Assembly (NCBI GenBank): GCA_039908535.1
Contig: JAMOAW010000002.1
Span: forward strand, 57,125 to 121,124
Origin: JAMOAW01 sp039908535
GTDB taxonomy: Bacteria > Pseudomonadota > Magnetococcia > Magnetococcales > JADFZT01
Direction of reading: 5' to 3'
Length of the DNA: 64,000 nucleotides
A program made the position numbers and the translations under genes. The notes beneath the pieces are model-generated. The model ran no database searches. It was given only the letters and a program-made list of their open reading frames with translations, and was not told the DNA's origin. Below, piece after piece: positions 46,029 to 54,386 of the stretch. Position 1 is the first letter of the stretch. Each line of letters opens with the position of its first letter.

Positions 46029-47159
46029 TTAACGGCACGCACTAGAGTCGGTTTCCATGTTTCCTAACGTCCAAAAAATACGATCCTCACCGGTAGGAGT
46101 ATGAATAAGACTAAAACGACTGGTGACGCATTGTCCCTGATGAGTTTGCAGGGGCATTTTGAGGCGTTCAATGGTGCCACAATGTTTGACCAGTAAAATA
46201 ATGGCTGCCCAAAGTTCGGTATTTTGGTTAAAGGGGTGCACGGATTGCCCTACCCACTGTTCTGGATTGAGTCCAAGAGCCAAAGCAGCGCGTCCATTGA
46301 TTTCCAAAATGCGGTGTTCCCCAAAGGGTTCGAACCAGATGGCGGGTTCGGTGATATCTTCAGGGTTAAGAACAGCTTGACGCGAGCGGGTCGAGAGGGT
46401 CATTTGCCGGAGCAGATCGGTTTGGGTCAATAACCCCACCAAGCGGCCTTCTTTGGTTTGAATGGGTAAGCGTCGATGACCACATTGGCGGAAAAAATCC
46501 ATGGCACAAAGCAGATCCATCTCTGGTTCAATGGTGGTGATGGGGGTTTTGGTCATAAAGGCTTCAACGGGTTGCTCTGGTCGCCATTCTGGGGTGATGC
46601 GATAGCGCAGCATATCGCCCTCAGTGACCAAACCGATGAGTGTGTCGCTGTTTTTAACCACAAGGACACAACCTCGGTGGTAACGGATCATCTCGCTGGT
46701 GACCTCTCGATAGGTTTTGCCAGCGGTTAAAATCGGTGGGTTCGGACCTAAAATATTGGCGACCCGGTAGTGGGTCGCCAATTGGGAGCGAGGTAGAGCG
46801 GCCAATATTTGCTTTTCCATAATCCCACCAGAGAGCATTTCATCTTCGTTGAGAACTGGAAAACGACGAAACTTGCGTTGATTATAAAGTTTTAAAAGTT
46901 CTTGGCAGGGGGTATTTTCGTGAACCACCTGGGGGATGGATATTTTCATCTCGCCAATGCGGGTTTTTTCTAGAGGAACCCCTTTATCAATCCATTTAAG
47001 AAGGTCAAATTCAGTGATTAAGCCCGTGAGAGACATGTTTTCCAAAATTACCGCAAATCCAGGCCCCTGGTTGACCAATCGATAGATGGCCTCCATCAAG
47101 GTGGTGGATGGAGAGAGGGTCTCCAAGTTGGGAAACATGCAGTTGCGAACGATATTCAT
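46029..47159 (-). CDS. Four-CBS-domain protein with C-terminal PAS-like domain
   Basis: 376 residues. Two Bateman modules: CBS1/2 cover ~1-125 (FAVILENMSLTGLITEFDLLKW; RKFRRFPVLNEDEMLSGGIME), and CBS3/4 cover ~130-265 (GCVLVVKNSDTLIGLVTEGDMLRY; CGHRRLPIQTKEGRLVGLLTQTDLLRQM). Residues ~275-376 form a PAS-like sensor (HRILEINGRAALALGLNPEQWVGQ). CBS pairs usually bind adenosine nucleotides. No enzymatic or transport domain is attached, so it is probably a regulatory sensor. Partner unknown. Confidence 0.8.
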   Translation of the reverse strand: MNIVRNCMFPNLETLSPSTTLMEAIYRLVNQGPGFAVILENMSLTGLITEFDLLKWIDKGVPLEKTRIGEMKISIPQVVHENTPCQELLKLYNQRKFRRFPVLNEDEMLSGGIMEKQILAALPRSQLATHYRVANILGPNPPILTAGKTYREVTSEMIRYHRGCVLVVKNSDTLIGLVTEGDMLRYRITPEWRPEQPVEAFMTKTPITTIEPEMDLLCAMDFFRQCGHRRLPIQTKEGRLVGLLTQTDLLRQMTLSTRSRQAVLNPEDITEPAIWFEPFGEHRILEINGRAALALGLNPEQWVGQSVHPFNQNTELWAAIILLVKHCGTIERLKMPLQTHQGQCVTSRFSLIHTPTGEDRIFWTLGNMETDSSACR

Positions 47160-47202
47160 AGAAACCCAGTCTAGTTAAAGTTGAGCCAAAGATGCCGCTT
47201 TA

Positions 47203-47360
47203 AAACATGATGCCCCTCGGACAAAAAAAAATCAAAGGCCAAACCCTGGGGGATGAATCCCCCAGACCCCCTCTTTTTTTTAAAAATTAAAAAAAAGAGG
47301 GGGGTATTGGGGGGCGGTTCTCCACCCCCCAAGGTCTTGATTTTTATTTTTCCGATACAT
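47203..47360 (+). repeat. Type B palindromic repeat, copy 6 (full length, extended inner stem)
   Basis: AAAACATGA, weakened hairpin TGCCCCTCGGACA, CTGGGGGAT-GA-ATCCCCCAG, then a large inner inverted repeat (CCCCCTCTTTTTTTT pairing with AAAAAAAAGAGGGGG), TTGGGGGGCGG-TTCT-CCACCCCCCAA, ending CCGATACAT. It lies between the CBS gene and the dcd operon. Confidence 0.85.
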
Positions 47361-47439
47361 TAAAATACTCCCATTCATGAACAAAATCTCATCACTATTT
47401 ACCACCATAAAGCACAACACTATAGAACATACGCCCCCC

Positions 47440-48015
47440 TCAATCTTCGGAAATACGGCTCGAAAGAGGCGTCAATTGGCCTTGATATTTCGCCCCAGTT
47501 TTGGTTCCATAAGGCCGGCTGGTGGGTGAAGAGAGGCTTTCAAAAGAGATTGCACCAATACGCAGACCTGGCTTTAAAGCTAGAGGCAGACGTCCGGCAT
47601 TAAAAAATTCAAAAGTTACATGACCATCAAAACCAGGATCAATGGCGTGTGCAGTGATGTGCACCATCAGACCAAGACGAGCGAGACTACTGCGTCCATC
47701 TAACCAACCAACAATGTCGCTGGCCAGTTTAATCCGCTCCAAAGTCATGCCAAGAGCAAATTCGCCAGGGTGAAGAAAAAATCTTTCGTCATCGGCAATC
47801 ACTATTTTTTGCATCGTCTCCTCTTTGAGGGCAAACTCACCCCCTGGATCCGATAGGTCTAAATATGGGGTGTGGCTGCGTTGAAAAATACGAAACACAT
47901 GACCCAATCGCACATCAATAGAAAACGACCCAAAACATTCCTCGGAAGGAAAAGGGTCTATCACAATAACACCAGAATCCAAGCGGGTTTTAATATCTAC
48001 ATCCGATAGTCTCAT
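47440..48015 (-). CDS. dcd: dCTP deaminase
   Basis: 191 residues from the ATG at 48015 (MRLSDVDIKTRLDSG), with GAGGTGG upstream. It makes dUTP from dCTP. Diagnostic sequences: FGSFSIDVRLGHVFRIF, FLHPGEFALGMTLERI, VGWLDGRSSLARLGLMVHITAHAIDPGFDGHVTFEFFN and PLALKPGLRIGAISFE, closely matching E. coli Dcd. It is the last gene of a four-gene minus-strand operon with a thymidylate-synthase homologue, so the set may supply or modify deoxyuridine nucleotides. Confidence 0.95.
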   Translation of the reverse strand: MRLSDVDIKTRLDSGVIVIDPFPSEECFGSFSIDVRLGHVFRIFQRSHTPYLDLSDPGGEFALKEETMQKIVIADDERFFLHPGEFALGMTLERIKLASDIVGWLDGRSSLARLGLMVHITAHAIDPGFDGHVTFEFFNAGRLPLALKPGLRIGAISFESLSSPTSRPYGTKTGAKYQGQLTPLSSRISED

Positions 48016-48028
48016 CAACACCACCTCT

Positions 48029-48679
48029 TTAGGCGCGGATATGCCCTGGATTGCTCTGTTTGCGTTGTTTTTGAATTCCCGGAAATACCTCGTTGAAATC
48101 CCGAAACAAAGCCTTATAATTGTCTGGATCCCGGTAGTTTTTTTTAATAAATTGATCCGGTAACTCCTCCAATTCCACCACCTCCTCCCACCCCTTTTCT
48201 AAAGCAAAGGCATAGTAAGGATAAACCTCTGGGACGTTTTTGGCCAAAACAATATTGATCGTTTGACCCAGCTTTAAAGCGGTATAAACCCGATGCATCC
48301 CATCGTTGATCAATGGAATTAAACGGCCATCTGGCTCTCTGGAGATCTCCACCACGGGGGGAGTTAGTGGAATCGGTCCCTCCTCCTCGCTATCGGCTTG
48401 GCTCTCTTTTTGCCAAAACAGCACCACCCCTTCCAGAGCAAAAATATTGACCGAACGCTCCATAAACTGCTCATAAAGATCCCGCAACCGCTCATAGTCG
48501 CTCTTTAAAACATAGCGTTGCGCCGGAAATAATATGGCTGGATCGACATTTTTAATCAAGGTCAACTGGGCATCGGCATAGACATAGGGTTGACCAAAAC
48601 CACGCAAACGGGTTTTTTTTAACTGGGATAATAACGCCCCTGCAGAGAAAATTTCCATTCGGGTAATCGGCATTGTCAT
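48029..48679 (-). CDS. Hypothetical protein with DGMHR (ParB/sulfiredoxin-like) motif
   Basis: 216 residues, no firm family. A central insertion is acidic (ESQADSEEEGPIP). It is followed by VVEISREPDGRLIPLINDGMHRVYTALKLGQTINIVLAKNV. The D-G-x-H-R segment after a strand is like the nucleotide-binding motif of ParB/Srx-fold proteins (DGxHR), which here might bind a nucleotide. The start at 48679 is eight bases after the HAD stop; longer starts would overlap the HAD gene. It precedes dcd by 13 bases. The context suggests a role tied to deoxynucleotide metabolism. Confidence 0.65.
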   Translation of the reverse strand: MTMPITRMEIFSAGALLSQLKKTRLRGFGQPYVYADAQLTLIKNVDPAILFPAQRYVLKSDYERLRDLYEQFMERSVNIFALEGVVLFWQKESQADSEEEGPIPLTPPVVEISREPDGRLIPLINDGMHRVYTALKLGQTINIVLAKNVPEVYPYYAFALEKGWEEVVELEELPDQFIKKNYRDPDNYKALFRDFNEVFPGIQKQRKQSNPGHIRA

Positions 48680-48686
48680 TGACTCT

Positions 48687-49382
48687 CTAAGAAGGGTTGA
48701 ACCATTTTTGAATGTGATGAAGACGCAACGAACCAATGGCATCTAATGTTAAATCCGCAGGCGGAAGCTCCCCATTGAGAATCCCAAGGATATCCTCTAA
48801 CTCTTTGTGCGGGCGGTGCAAAATCCAAATGGTCTTCATACCAAGCCGTTGGGCGGGGAGGATATCCATTTGATACGTATCGCCAATCATCACCGCCCGG
48901 GCTGGCGGAATACCCACCTGTTGCAAGGCATAGCGATAAAATTCAGGATCGGGTTTGGCCATCCGATATCTGTAAGAGGGAAAACAGGGCCGATTTTGAG
49001 CCTCCTGTGGAAAGTGACGTGTAAATCCCTCATAAAAAGGGGTCCAAATATTAGATAAAAATCCAAACGCCACCCCTGCCGAGGTCAACCCATCCAAAAG
49101 TTGCCGCACCCCTGGTAACACATAGGCCTCCTCTTTTTGGCTCTCCCAAAGGGAACGGACGGTTGCTTCAACCTGGGCCAAATGAATGGCAAAATTATTC
49201 CGCAAAAAAAACGCCAATTCATCGGCGTTTTGCCAAGGATGACAAAATAAGGTATCGGTCAATTTTTTCTTTTGCACCAACGGAATGTCCAAACTTTCTA
49301 GCAACCGGCGGACAGGACCCATATTCGGCCCACCCAAAAGGGTAAAACCAATATCAAAAAAAACAAAAAAATCATTACTCAT
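48687..49382 (-). CDS. HAD-superfamily hydrolase with altered motif I
   Basis: 231 residues. Motif I reads FFDIGFTLL: the nucleophile Asp is present but the second Asp of DxDxT is Gly. Other HAD features are normal: GFLSNIWTPF (motif II), AKPDPEFYRYALQQVG (motif III Lys), MIGDTYQMDILPAQRLGMKTIWI (motif IV). The D+2 change removes the usual general acid, so it may act in a different way or have low activity. It overlaps the thymidylate-synthase-like gene by eight bases, so the two are translationally coupled. Confidence 0.8.
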   Translation of the reverse strand: MSNDFFVFFDIGFTLLGGPNMGPVRRLLESLDIPLVQKKKLTDTLFCHPWQNADELAFFLRNNFAIHLAQVEATVRSLWESQKEEAYVLPGVRQLLDGLTSAGVAFGFLSNIWTPFYEGFTRHFPQEAQNRPCFPSYRYRMAKPDPEFYRYALQQVGIPPARAVMIGDTYQMDILPAQRLGMKTIWILHRPHKELEDILGILNGELPPADLTLDAIGSLRLHHIQKWFNPS

Positions 49383-50856
49383 CAGAGGTTTGCCCCTGTT
49401 TTAAACGCCACTCCATCTGCGCCATGGTGCGCCCTAAATAAAGGGCGTGGGAGATCTCGGAGAGTGCCACATCGCGCGCCAGTTGCGCCTCTATCTGTTC
49501 CGCCCGTTTACCCCGATACTCTTTTAAAAGTTGACCTTCATAAAGATGTCGCACAACAATCTCCCCTGTGGTCTGGTCACTGGTAACCAAAAATTCTCCA
49601 TTGGGATCCCGACGCAAAGAGACCTTACCACTTTGTAAATCCACGTCGTCATCGGTTTGCTTAGAATTGGCAATGGTTTGGGCACGGGCAAAATGGCTCG
49701 GATCTATGCTGATGGAGTGGCTCATCACCGTGATGGGACCGCAGGGCCAACCCAACCGCTTGGCGACATGATTTTGAATCGCCATCAAACCATAAAGATT
49801 CAACAACCAAGCATCCAAGGCATTATGGGTTCGAAATGTCGCCGTCAGGGTTAAACAATCCGAAAATTTGCGCAAAAACAGTGCGACCAAACAGGGATGC
49901 CCTTTGTGACTGGTCATAAAATCCCGTTGGGTGTCCCACAAAGAGATATAAACATGCCGCGACTGGGCATCCTCGCGCAGACGATCAATCGCCACCTCCA
50001 GGGTATCTTGATGAGGATTTTCCTCGGCAGAAAAATAACCCCGCAGCCGGTTGCCATAAGAATAGGGTTGATCGGGAGACAACAGAGGATCCAAAATGCG
50101 TGCCTGATAGTTTTGAAACTCCAACAGAGAAAATCCATGCCGTTGCAACAGTTCCGACGACTCCTCCTGAGGTTGTAAAACCACCACCTTCACATTTTGC
50201 AGCTCAATTCGATCCCCCTTCTTCAAATGATTGCGCTGCCCAAAACGGACCAAACGAAAAATCAACTCTCGCCAAGCCAGCAAAGGGGTGGAACGGGCCA
50301 GGGTATGGCTGCGGGCCTCTGATGGATGCCACTGCACCGTCACTTGGGGAATGGGAATGGAGAGGCGTTCCAATAGACAGGGCTCTTGAGGCGGTAACCC
50401 TTGAAAAAATTCTCTCCATGAAGTGTGGGTACTCTCCGACGTTAAATCTACCAGCGTCAATCGATTTTTAAAATGATCTGGGGTGACGAGTCCATCAATT
50501 TTGCGCTGAGTCCCCACAATTTGACACATGGGACTCCCCAGATAAACCGTCTCTTCCAACCCCAAGGAAAAAAAATTTTTCAACTCCTCTTTGGAGTTGG
50601 ATAACCCCTTACCCATCAAGATTAAATATTTAATTTGCGGATTAAACAATAAATTACGTAATAATTCTGGCAACCCATTGCCAAACAGCGTCCCCAAAAC
50701 CGCAATACGTGATGATCCCTCTGCCAAATCAATCCCCGCCGCCGCCAATTTTTTGTAAATGACGTGAACCGGCGACCACAACGTCACAATTCCCACATCC
50801 CCATATTTGTTGACGAGGCATAAATTGTCTTTGAAATACAATGGTTCAAATTGCAT
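49375..50856 (-). CDS. MtrA-like domain fused to a diverged thymidylate synthase homologue
   Basis: 493 residues. Residues ~25-115 resemble the MtrA/DUF4346 pattern (SRIAVLGTLFGNGLPELLRNLLFNPQIKYLILMGKG). Residues ~190-385 follow thymidylate synthase: YSYGNRLR (for VYGKQWR), IDRLREDAQSRHVYISLWD, HPCL with candidate catalytic Cys322, LTATFRTHNALDAWLLN (Arg342, Asn353), LYGLMAIQNHVAKRLG and VMSHSISIDP. The PCH histidine is Leu and the RSxD segment reads RTHN, so it is not a standard ThyA; deoxypyrimidine alkylation of another kind is possible. Start at 50856, with AGAGG upstream. First gene of the four-gene operon ending in dcd. Confidence 0.75.
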   Translation of the reverse strand: MQFEPLYFKDNLCLVNKYGDVGIVTLWSPVHVIYKKLAAAGIDLAEGSSRIAVLGTLFGNGLPELLRNLLFNPQIKYLILMGKGLSNSKEELKNFFSLGLEETVYLGSPMCQIVGTQRKIDGLVTPDHFKNRLTLVDLTSESTHTSWREFFQGLPPQEPCLLERLSIPIPQVTVQWHPSEARSHTLARSTPLLAWRELIFRLVRFGQRNHLKKGDRIELQNVKVVVLQPQEESSELLQRHGFSLLEFQNYQARILDPLLSPDQPYSYGNRLRGYFSAEENPHQDTLEVAIDRLREDAQSRHVYISLWDTQRDFMTSHKGHPCLVALFLRKFSDCLTLTATFRTHNALDAWLLNLYGLMAIQNHVAKRLGWPCGPITVMSHSISIDPSHFARAQTIANSKQTDDDVDLQSGKVSLRRDPNGEFLVTSDQTTGEIVVRHLYEGQLLKEYRGKRAEQIEAQLARDVALSEISHALYLGRTMAQMEWRLKQGQTSDE

Positions 50857-51015
50857 AAACACCTCTTAGCACACCCAGTCTAACTCAATACTAGACCTTC
50901 ATTTTTAACAAACGGATCCACTCTTTTCAGACCAGAAATAATCTGAAAATCGGCCATATGTCGCGTTACCAAAGGCAAATTTCCCATTCCTCTGCCTCTC
51001 TTCCGATGGAACCAA

Positions 51016-51783
51016 TCATGAGTACTCTGTATATTGAACTTTTGCCATGCCGACCGATAGCAGCAGATTTTTATGTATCGGAAAAATAAAAATCAAGACC
51101 TTGGGGGGCGGAGAACCGCCCCCCAATTCCCCCCACCCTTTTCTTTTAATTTTTAAAAAAAAGAGGGGGTCTGGGGGATTCATCCCCCAGGGAGGTCTGG
51201 TATCCCACTCATTGACAGAGTGGTTGACTGTATTGAACTTTTTTAACAAAACGGCATTGCGTGCTGTCAATTCGGTCAATTGCTCTTGAACGGTTTTTTC
51301 TTGCGCAGATAATTTACGCAAGATCGCTTCTTGACGCTCCGCCAGTTGCAACACCTGCTCCTCCATCACTTTTTCTTGGTTGGCACTTTTACGTAACAAG
51401 GCACCGTGACGATCGGAAATTTGTTTCAGTTGTTCGCCAATTTCCCCCTCTTGGGCATGAATCAAACGCAACAAAGCCCCGCTGCGCTCCGATAATTGCG
51501 CCATCTGCTCGGTTATCTGGCGTTCCAACTCGCTCACCTTACGCAACAAAGCCGCGTTGCGTTCGGATAACTGGTTTTGCTGCTCCTCCATCATCTCCTG
51601 CTGAGTAGAAACGCGCCGGATCAATGCGGCATTCCGATCAGAGAGTTGTTCCAATGGATCTACCAACGAATTCGATTGATGACGATCATCTTTTTCATTG
51701 GATAAACGATGCAACGGTTTTTTCTGTTTTTTATCCATATGAATGGCCGATTTTTTCCCTTTTTTATTTTTTTTAGTCCCCAT
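51016..51783 (-). CDS. Coiled-coil tandem-repeat protein with repeat-derived C-terminus
   Basis: 255 residues. An N-terminal very basic segment (MGTKKNKKGKKSAIHMDKKQKK) is followed by about five ~28-residue coiled-coil repeats of form EQLxQLSDRNAALLRKVSxQExxM (residues ~45-195). From about residue 198 the frame runs into a type B repeat, giving WGMNPPDPLFFLKIKRKGW and on to VQYTEYS. So the original end has been replaced by repeat-encoded sequence. Function unknown; the repeats suggest a filament or scaffold protein. Confidence 0.65.
   Translation of the reverse strand: MGTKKNKKGKKSAIHMDKKQKKPLHRLSNEKDDRHQSNSLVDPLEQLSDRNAALIRRVSTQQEMMEEQQNQLSERNAALLRKVSELERQITEQMAQLSERSGALLRLIHAQEGEIGEQLKQISDRHGALLRKSANQEKVMEEQVLQLAERQEAILRKLSAQEKTVQEQLTELTARNAVLLKKFNTVNHSVNEWDTRPPWGMNPPDPLFFLKIKRKGWGELGGGSPPPKVLIFIFPIHKNLLLSVGMAKVQYTEYS
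51073..51191 (-). repeat. Type B repeat inserted in the 3' part of a coding region
   Basis: Runs from ATGTATCGG through CCGCCCCCCAA and the T/A arm to CTGGGGGATTCATCCCCCAG, where it stops; the hairpin head is missing. It lies inside the reading frame of the coiled-coil gene and supplies about 40 of its last codons. Confidence 0.85.
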
Positions 51784-51879
51784 CTGTTTTACTCCTTAAA
51801 CGATCCAAAAAAGACTTGCCAAAAAACGACACCCTCTCCAAAACGATTCTGGCAAAAATGACGAAGCTGAATCAAACTC

Positions 51880-54192
51880 CTAAGCCTGCTCTATCTCAAT
51901 AATTGGAGCAACCACATCCGCGATTGGCAATTCCTCCCCACGCCCTTCACTGGTAGAATTGACTCCCCCTGACGCCACTCTTGTCGGTGGACGCCGCCGC
52001 CGTCGACGACGCGCACGGGGTAAAGAGACAGAAGGTGCCGTCACTACAGAAGGAGGATCAGTGCCAGCAGAAAGCTCCTCTCCACCTTCCTGTGTGTTCT
52101 CCGTATTGTGAAGTTCCACACATTCCGTGAGGGTAAACAATCCAGGTACAGAGGTTGTTGTCACCAATTCGGTTGTACCGGCACTCTCCCCATTTTGACC
52201 CATACTGGTCTCACCAGGGATCGTTCCAGTCTGCTCTGCAACAACAGGTCGCACCGGCACCCGTCTACGCCGCCGTCTACGCCGCCGCTTGCGCACAATT
52301 TCCACTTTTTCAACGGTTGCCACCACCTCATCATCAGAAGCATCTTTTGACTCTTTACTAGGTTCTGCCACTGGTTCCAACTCGTCGTCGTCCTGTTCCT
52401 CCTCCAAATCCTCCTCTGGCACCTCTTCCAACACCTCTTCAGAGATGAATTTAGACTCCAACTCTTTTTTGGCCAACGCCTCGACATTTTTCGCCTCATC
52501 GACTAGCAATGATTTGGGTCTATTGGTCCGTTCCACCTTAAAATCAGGGGTGAGTAAATCGGAAGATCCTTGAATACAAATAGAAATATCCAACGTCTCC
52601 TCAAGGCGCGCCAAGGGGACGCGCTTTTGATTGAGAAGAAAATTGGCTACTTCTTGAGGGACTAAATAGTGGAGCCGACTATAACGTTCCTGGGAGGCCT
52701 CCTCCTCGATACGCCTAAAGAGCTGAATGGAAAAAGACTCCACCGAACGAATCGTTCCCCGCCCTTGACAACGTGGACACTCTTGACGGTTGTTCTCACT
52801 AAAGGTGGGTTTGAGCCGCTGGCGTGACAATTCCAACAGGCCAAACGGTGAAATATGGCCCAGTTGAATTTTCGCCCGATCCCCCTTGATCGCCTCTTTG
52901 AAGATTTTTTCAATCTCCACATTATGTTTGCGATCTTCCATATCGATAAAATCGATCACCACCAACCCCCCCAAATCCCGCAGGCGCAGTTGGCGAGCGA
53001 TTTCAAAGACGGCCTCGCGATTGGTTTTAAAGGCGGTGCTTTCCACATCTTTCTCTCGGGTGGCCCGACCAGAATTGATATCAATGGCCACCAAGGCCTC
53101 GGTGATATCGACGACCAAATAACCACCTGATTTTAATTGAATCACCCGTTCATGCATGGATTCTATCTGATTTTCGACCAAAAAACGGGCAAAAATAGGT
53201 TTTAAATCTTTATAGGGTTGCACGACTTTGACATAACGTGGCATCAGCAGACGCATAAAATCTTTGCCGCGCCGATACCCCTCCTGACCGTCGATCAGGA
53301 TCTCTTCCATATCAGCGGAATAGAGATCCCGAATGGTCCGAATGATTAAATCCCCCTCTTCATGGATCAAACAGGGGGCCTTGGCCACGGCCGATTTTTC
53401 TAAGATCATTTTCCAAAGACGCAGCAAATAACTCAAATCGCGGGTGATATCCCGTTTGGTGTGGCCGAGGCCAGCTGTTCGAATGATCAAACTCACCCCG
53501 GGGGGCACCTCCATGGAACTGAGGATCAAGCGTAACTCTTTACGCTCTGTGGCATCGACGATTTTCCGCGAAATACCTCCTCCCCCAGAGTTTTCAGGTA
53601 ATAAAACGGTATATCGCCCGGCCAGAGAGATGTTGGTGGTTAACGAGGCCCCTTTTCCGCCACGTGGCTCTTTGACCACCTGGACCAGAATGGTTTGACC
53701 ACGGGTGAGAATTTTTTGAATGGGGATGGTGGGCCGTCGTCGAAAACGCGGTGCCGCATCCAAGGTGGTATGGGCATCTTCTCCCTCTTCCAGATCCAAA
53801 TCGAGATCGCCATTGGCATCCCCTTCGACATCCCCTTCCAATTCGGCATCTAAATCGCCATTTTGTACAGAGGGCTCTGTTGCTGGCAAAGGCGGCACGA
53901 CTGGAACAGAGGGAGATGGCTCAACGGACTCTTTTTTTCCTCGCCCTTCATTTGGAAAAAATTTAAGGTTAAGATCTGTTACCGACAAGAATCCCTGGCG
54001 ACCGCCATTAAAGTCAACGAAGGCGGCCTGCAAGGAGGGTTCCACACGGGTGACCTTGGCCAGATAAATGTTTCCCTTGATTTGCTCTTTGCCTGATGTC
54101 TCAATCTCCAGATCCATCAGGCGTTGATCATGAATTACGGCGATGCGTGTCTCCTCCGGGTGGGTCGCATCCACCAGCATACGCTTGGTCAT
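51880..54192 (-). CDS. rne: Ribonuclease E/G
   Basis: 770 residues. The start at 54192 (MTKRMLVDATHPEETRIAV) has AGGAG upstream; longer starts are unsupported. An S1 domain (~35-180) is interrupted by an acidic insert (about 100-165, rich in Asp/Glu/Gly). The RNase H-like/5'-sensor and DNase I-like catalytic core has LIIRTAGLG, ILIDGQEGYRRGKDFM, GGYLVVDITEALVAIDINSGR (catalytic Asp region), DLGGLVVIDFIDMEDRKHNVE and the zinc-link CPRCQGRG. A disordered C-terminal tail carries two poly-Arg blocks, as in RNase E scaffolds. It initiates mRNA decay and rRNA/tRNA processing at the inner membrane. Confidence 0.93.
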   Translation of the reverse strand: MTKRMLVDATHPEETRIAVIHDQRLMDLEIETSGKEQIKGNIYLAKVTRVEPSLQAAFVDFNGGRQGFLSVTDLNLKFFPNEGRGKKESVEPSPSVPVVPPLPATEPSVQNGDLDAELEGDVEGDANGDLDLDLEEGEDAHTTLDAAPRFRRRPTIPIQKILTRGQTILVQVVKEPRGGKGASLTTNISLAGRYTVLLPENSGGGGISRKIVDATERKELRLILSSMEVPPGVSLIIRTAGLGHTKRDITRDLSYLLRLWKMILEKSAVAKAPCLIHEEGDLIIRTIRDLYSADMEEILIDGQEGYRRGKDFMRLLMPRYVKVVQPYKDLKPIFARFLVENQIESMHERVIQLKSGGYLVVDITEALVAIDINSGRATREKDVESTAFKTNREAVFEIARQLRLRDLGGLVVIDFIDMEDRKHNVEIEKIFKEAIKGDRAKIQLGHISPFGLLELSRQRLKPTFSENNRQECPRCQGRGTIRSVESFSIQLFRRIEEEASQERYSRLHYLVPQEVANFLLNQKRVPLARLEETLDISICIQGSSDLLTPDFKVERTNRPKSLLVDEAKNVEALAKKELESKFISEEVLEEVPEEDLEEEQDDDELEPVAEPSKESKDASDDEVVATVEKVEIVRKRRRRRRRRRVPVRPVVAEQTGTIPGETSMGQNGESAGTTELVTTTSVPGLFTLTECVELHNTENTQEGGEELSAGTDPPSVVTAPSVSLPRARRRRRRRPPTRVASGGVNSTSEGRGEELPIADVVAPIIEIEQA

Positions 54193-54386
54193 ACGTTTTT
54201 TGACTCCTGTTTTTTTTGTACCTTTCCCCCCAAGAAGAGGCCAAGACGGCTCGACCTCTCCAGGCAAAAAGGAAAGATGTGGTGTAAATTATTGGCTGAA
54301 AATGCCAAATTCAAATAAAAAAATTGGTCCAAAATTATACAATATGGACCCTATTGTATGACTTTTCCAACAAGGAAGCAAATCTT

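Noticed and set aside
51261..51608. Plus-strand ORF opposite the coiled-coil repeat gene
   Set aside because: Low-complexity shadow of the repeats; the minus frame has heptads and a basic N-terminus typical of a real protein.
52250..52320. Arg-rich tandem codons in rne as a separate repeat element
   Set aside because: They encode the Arg-rich RNA-binding blocks normal for RNase E tails.
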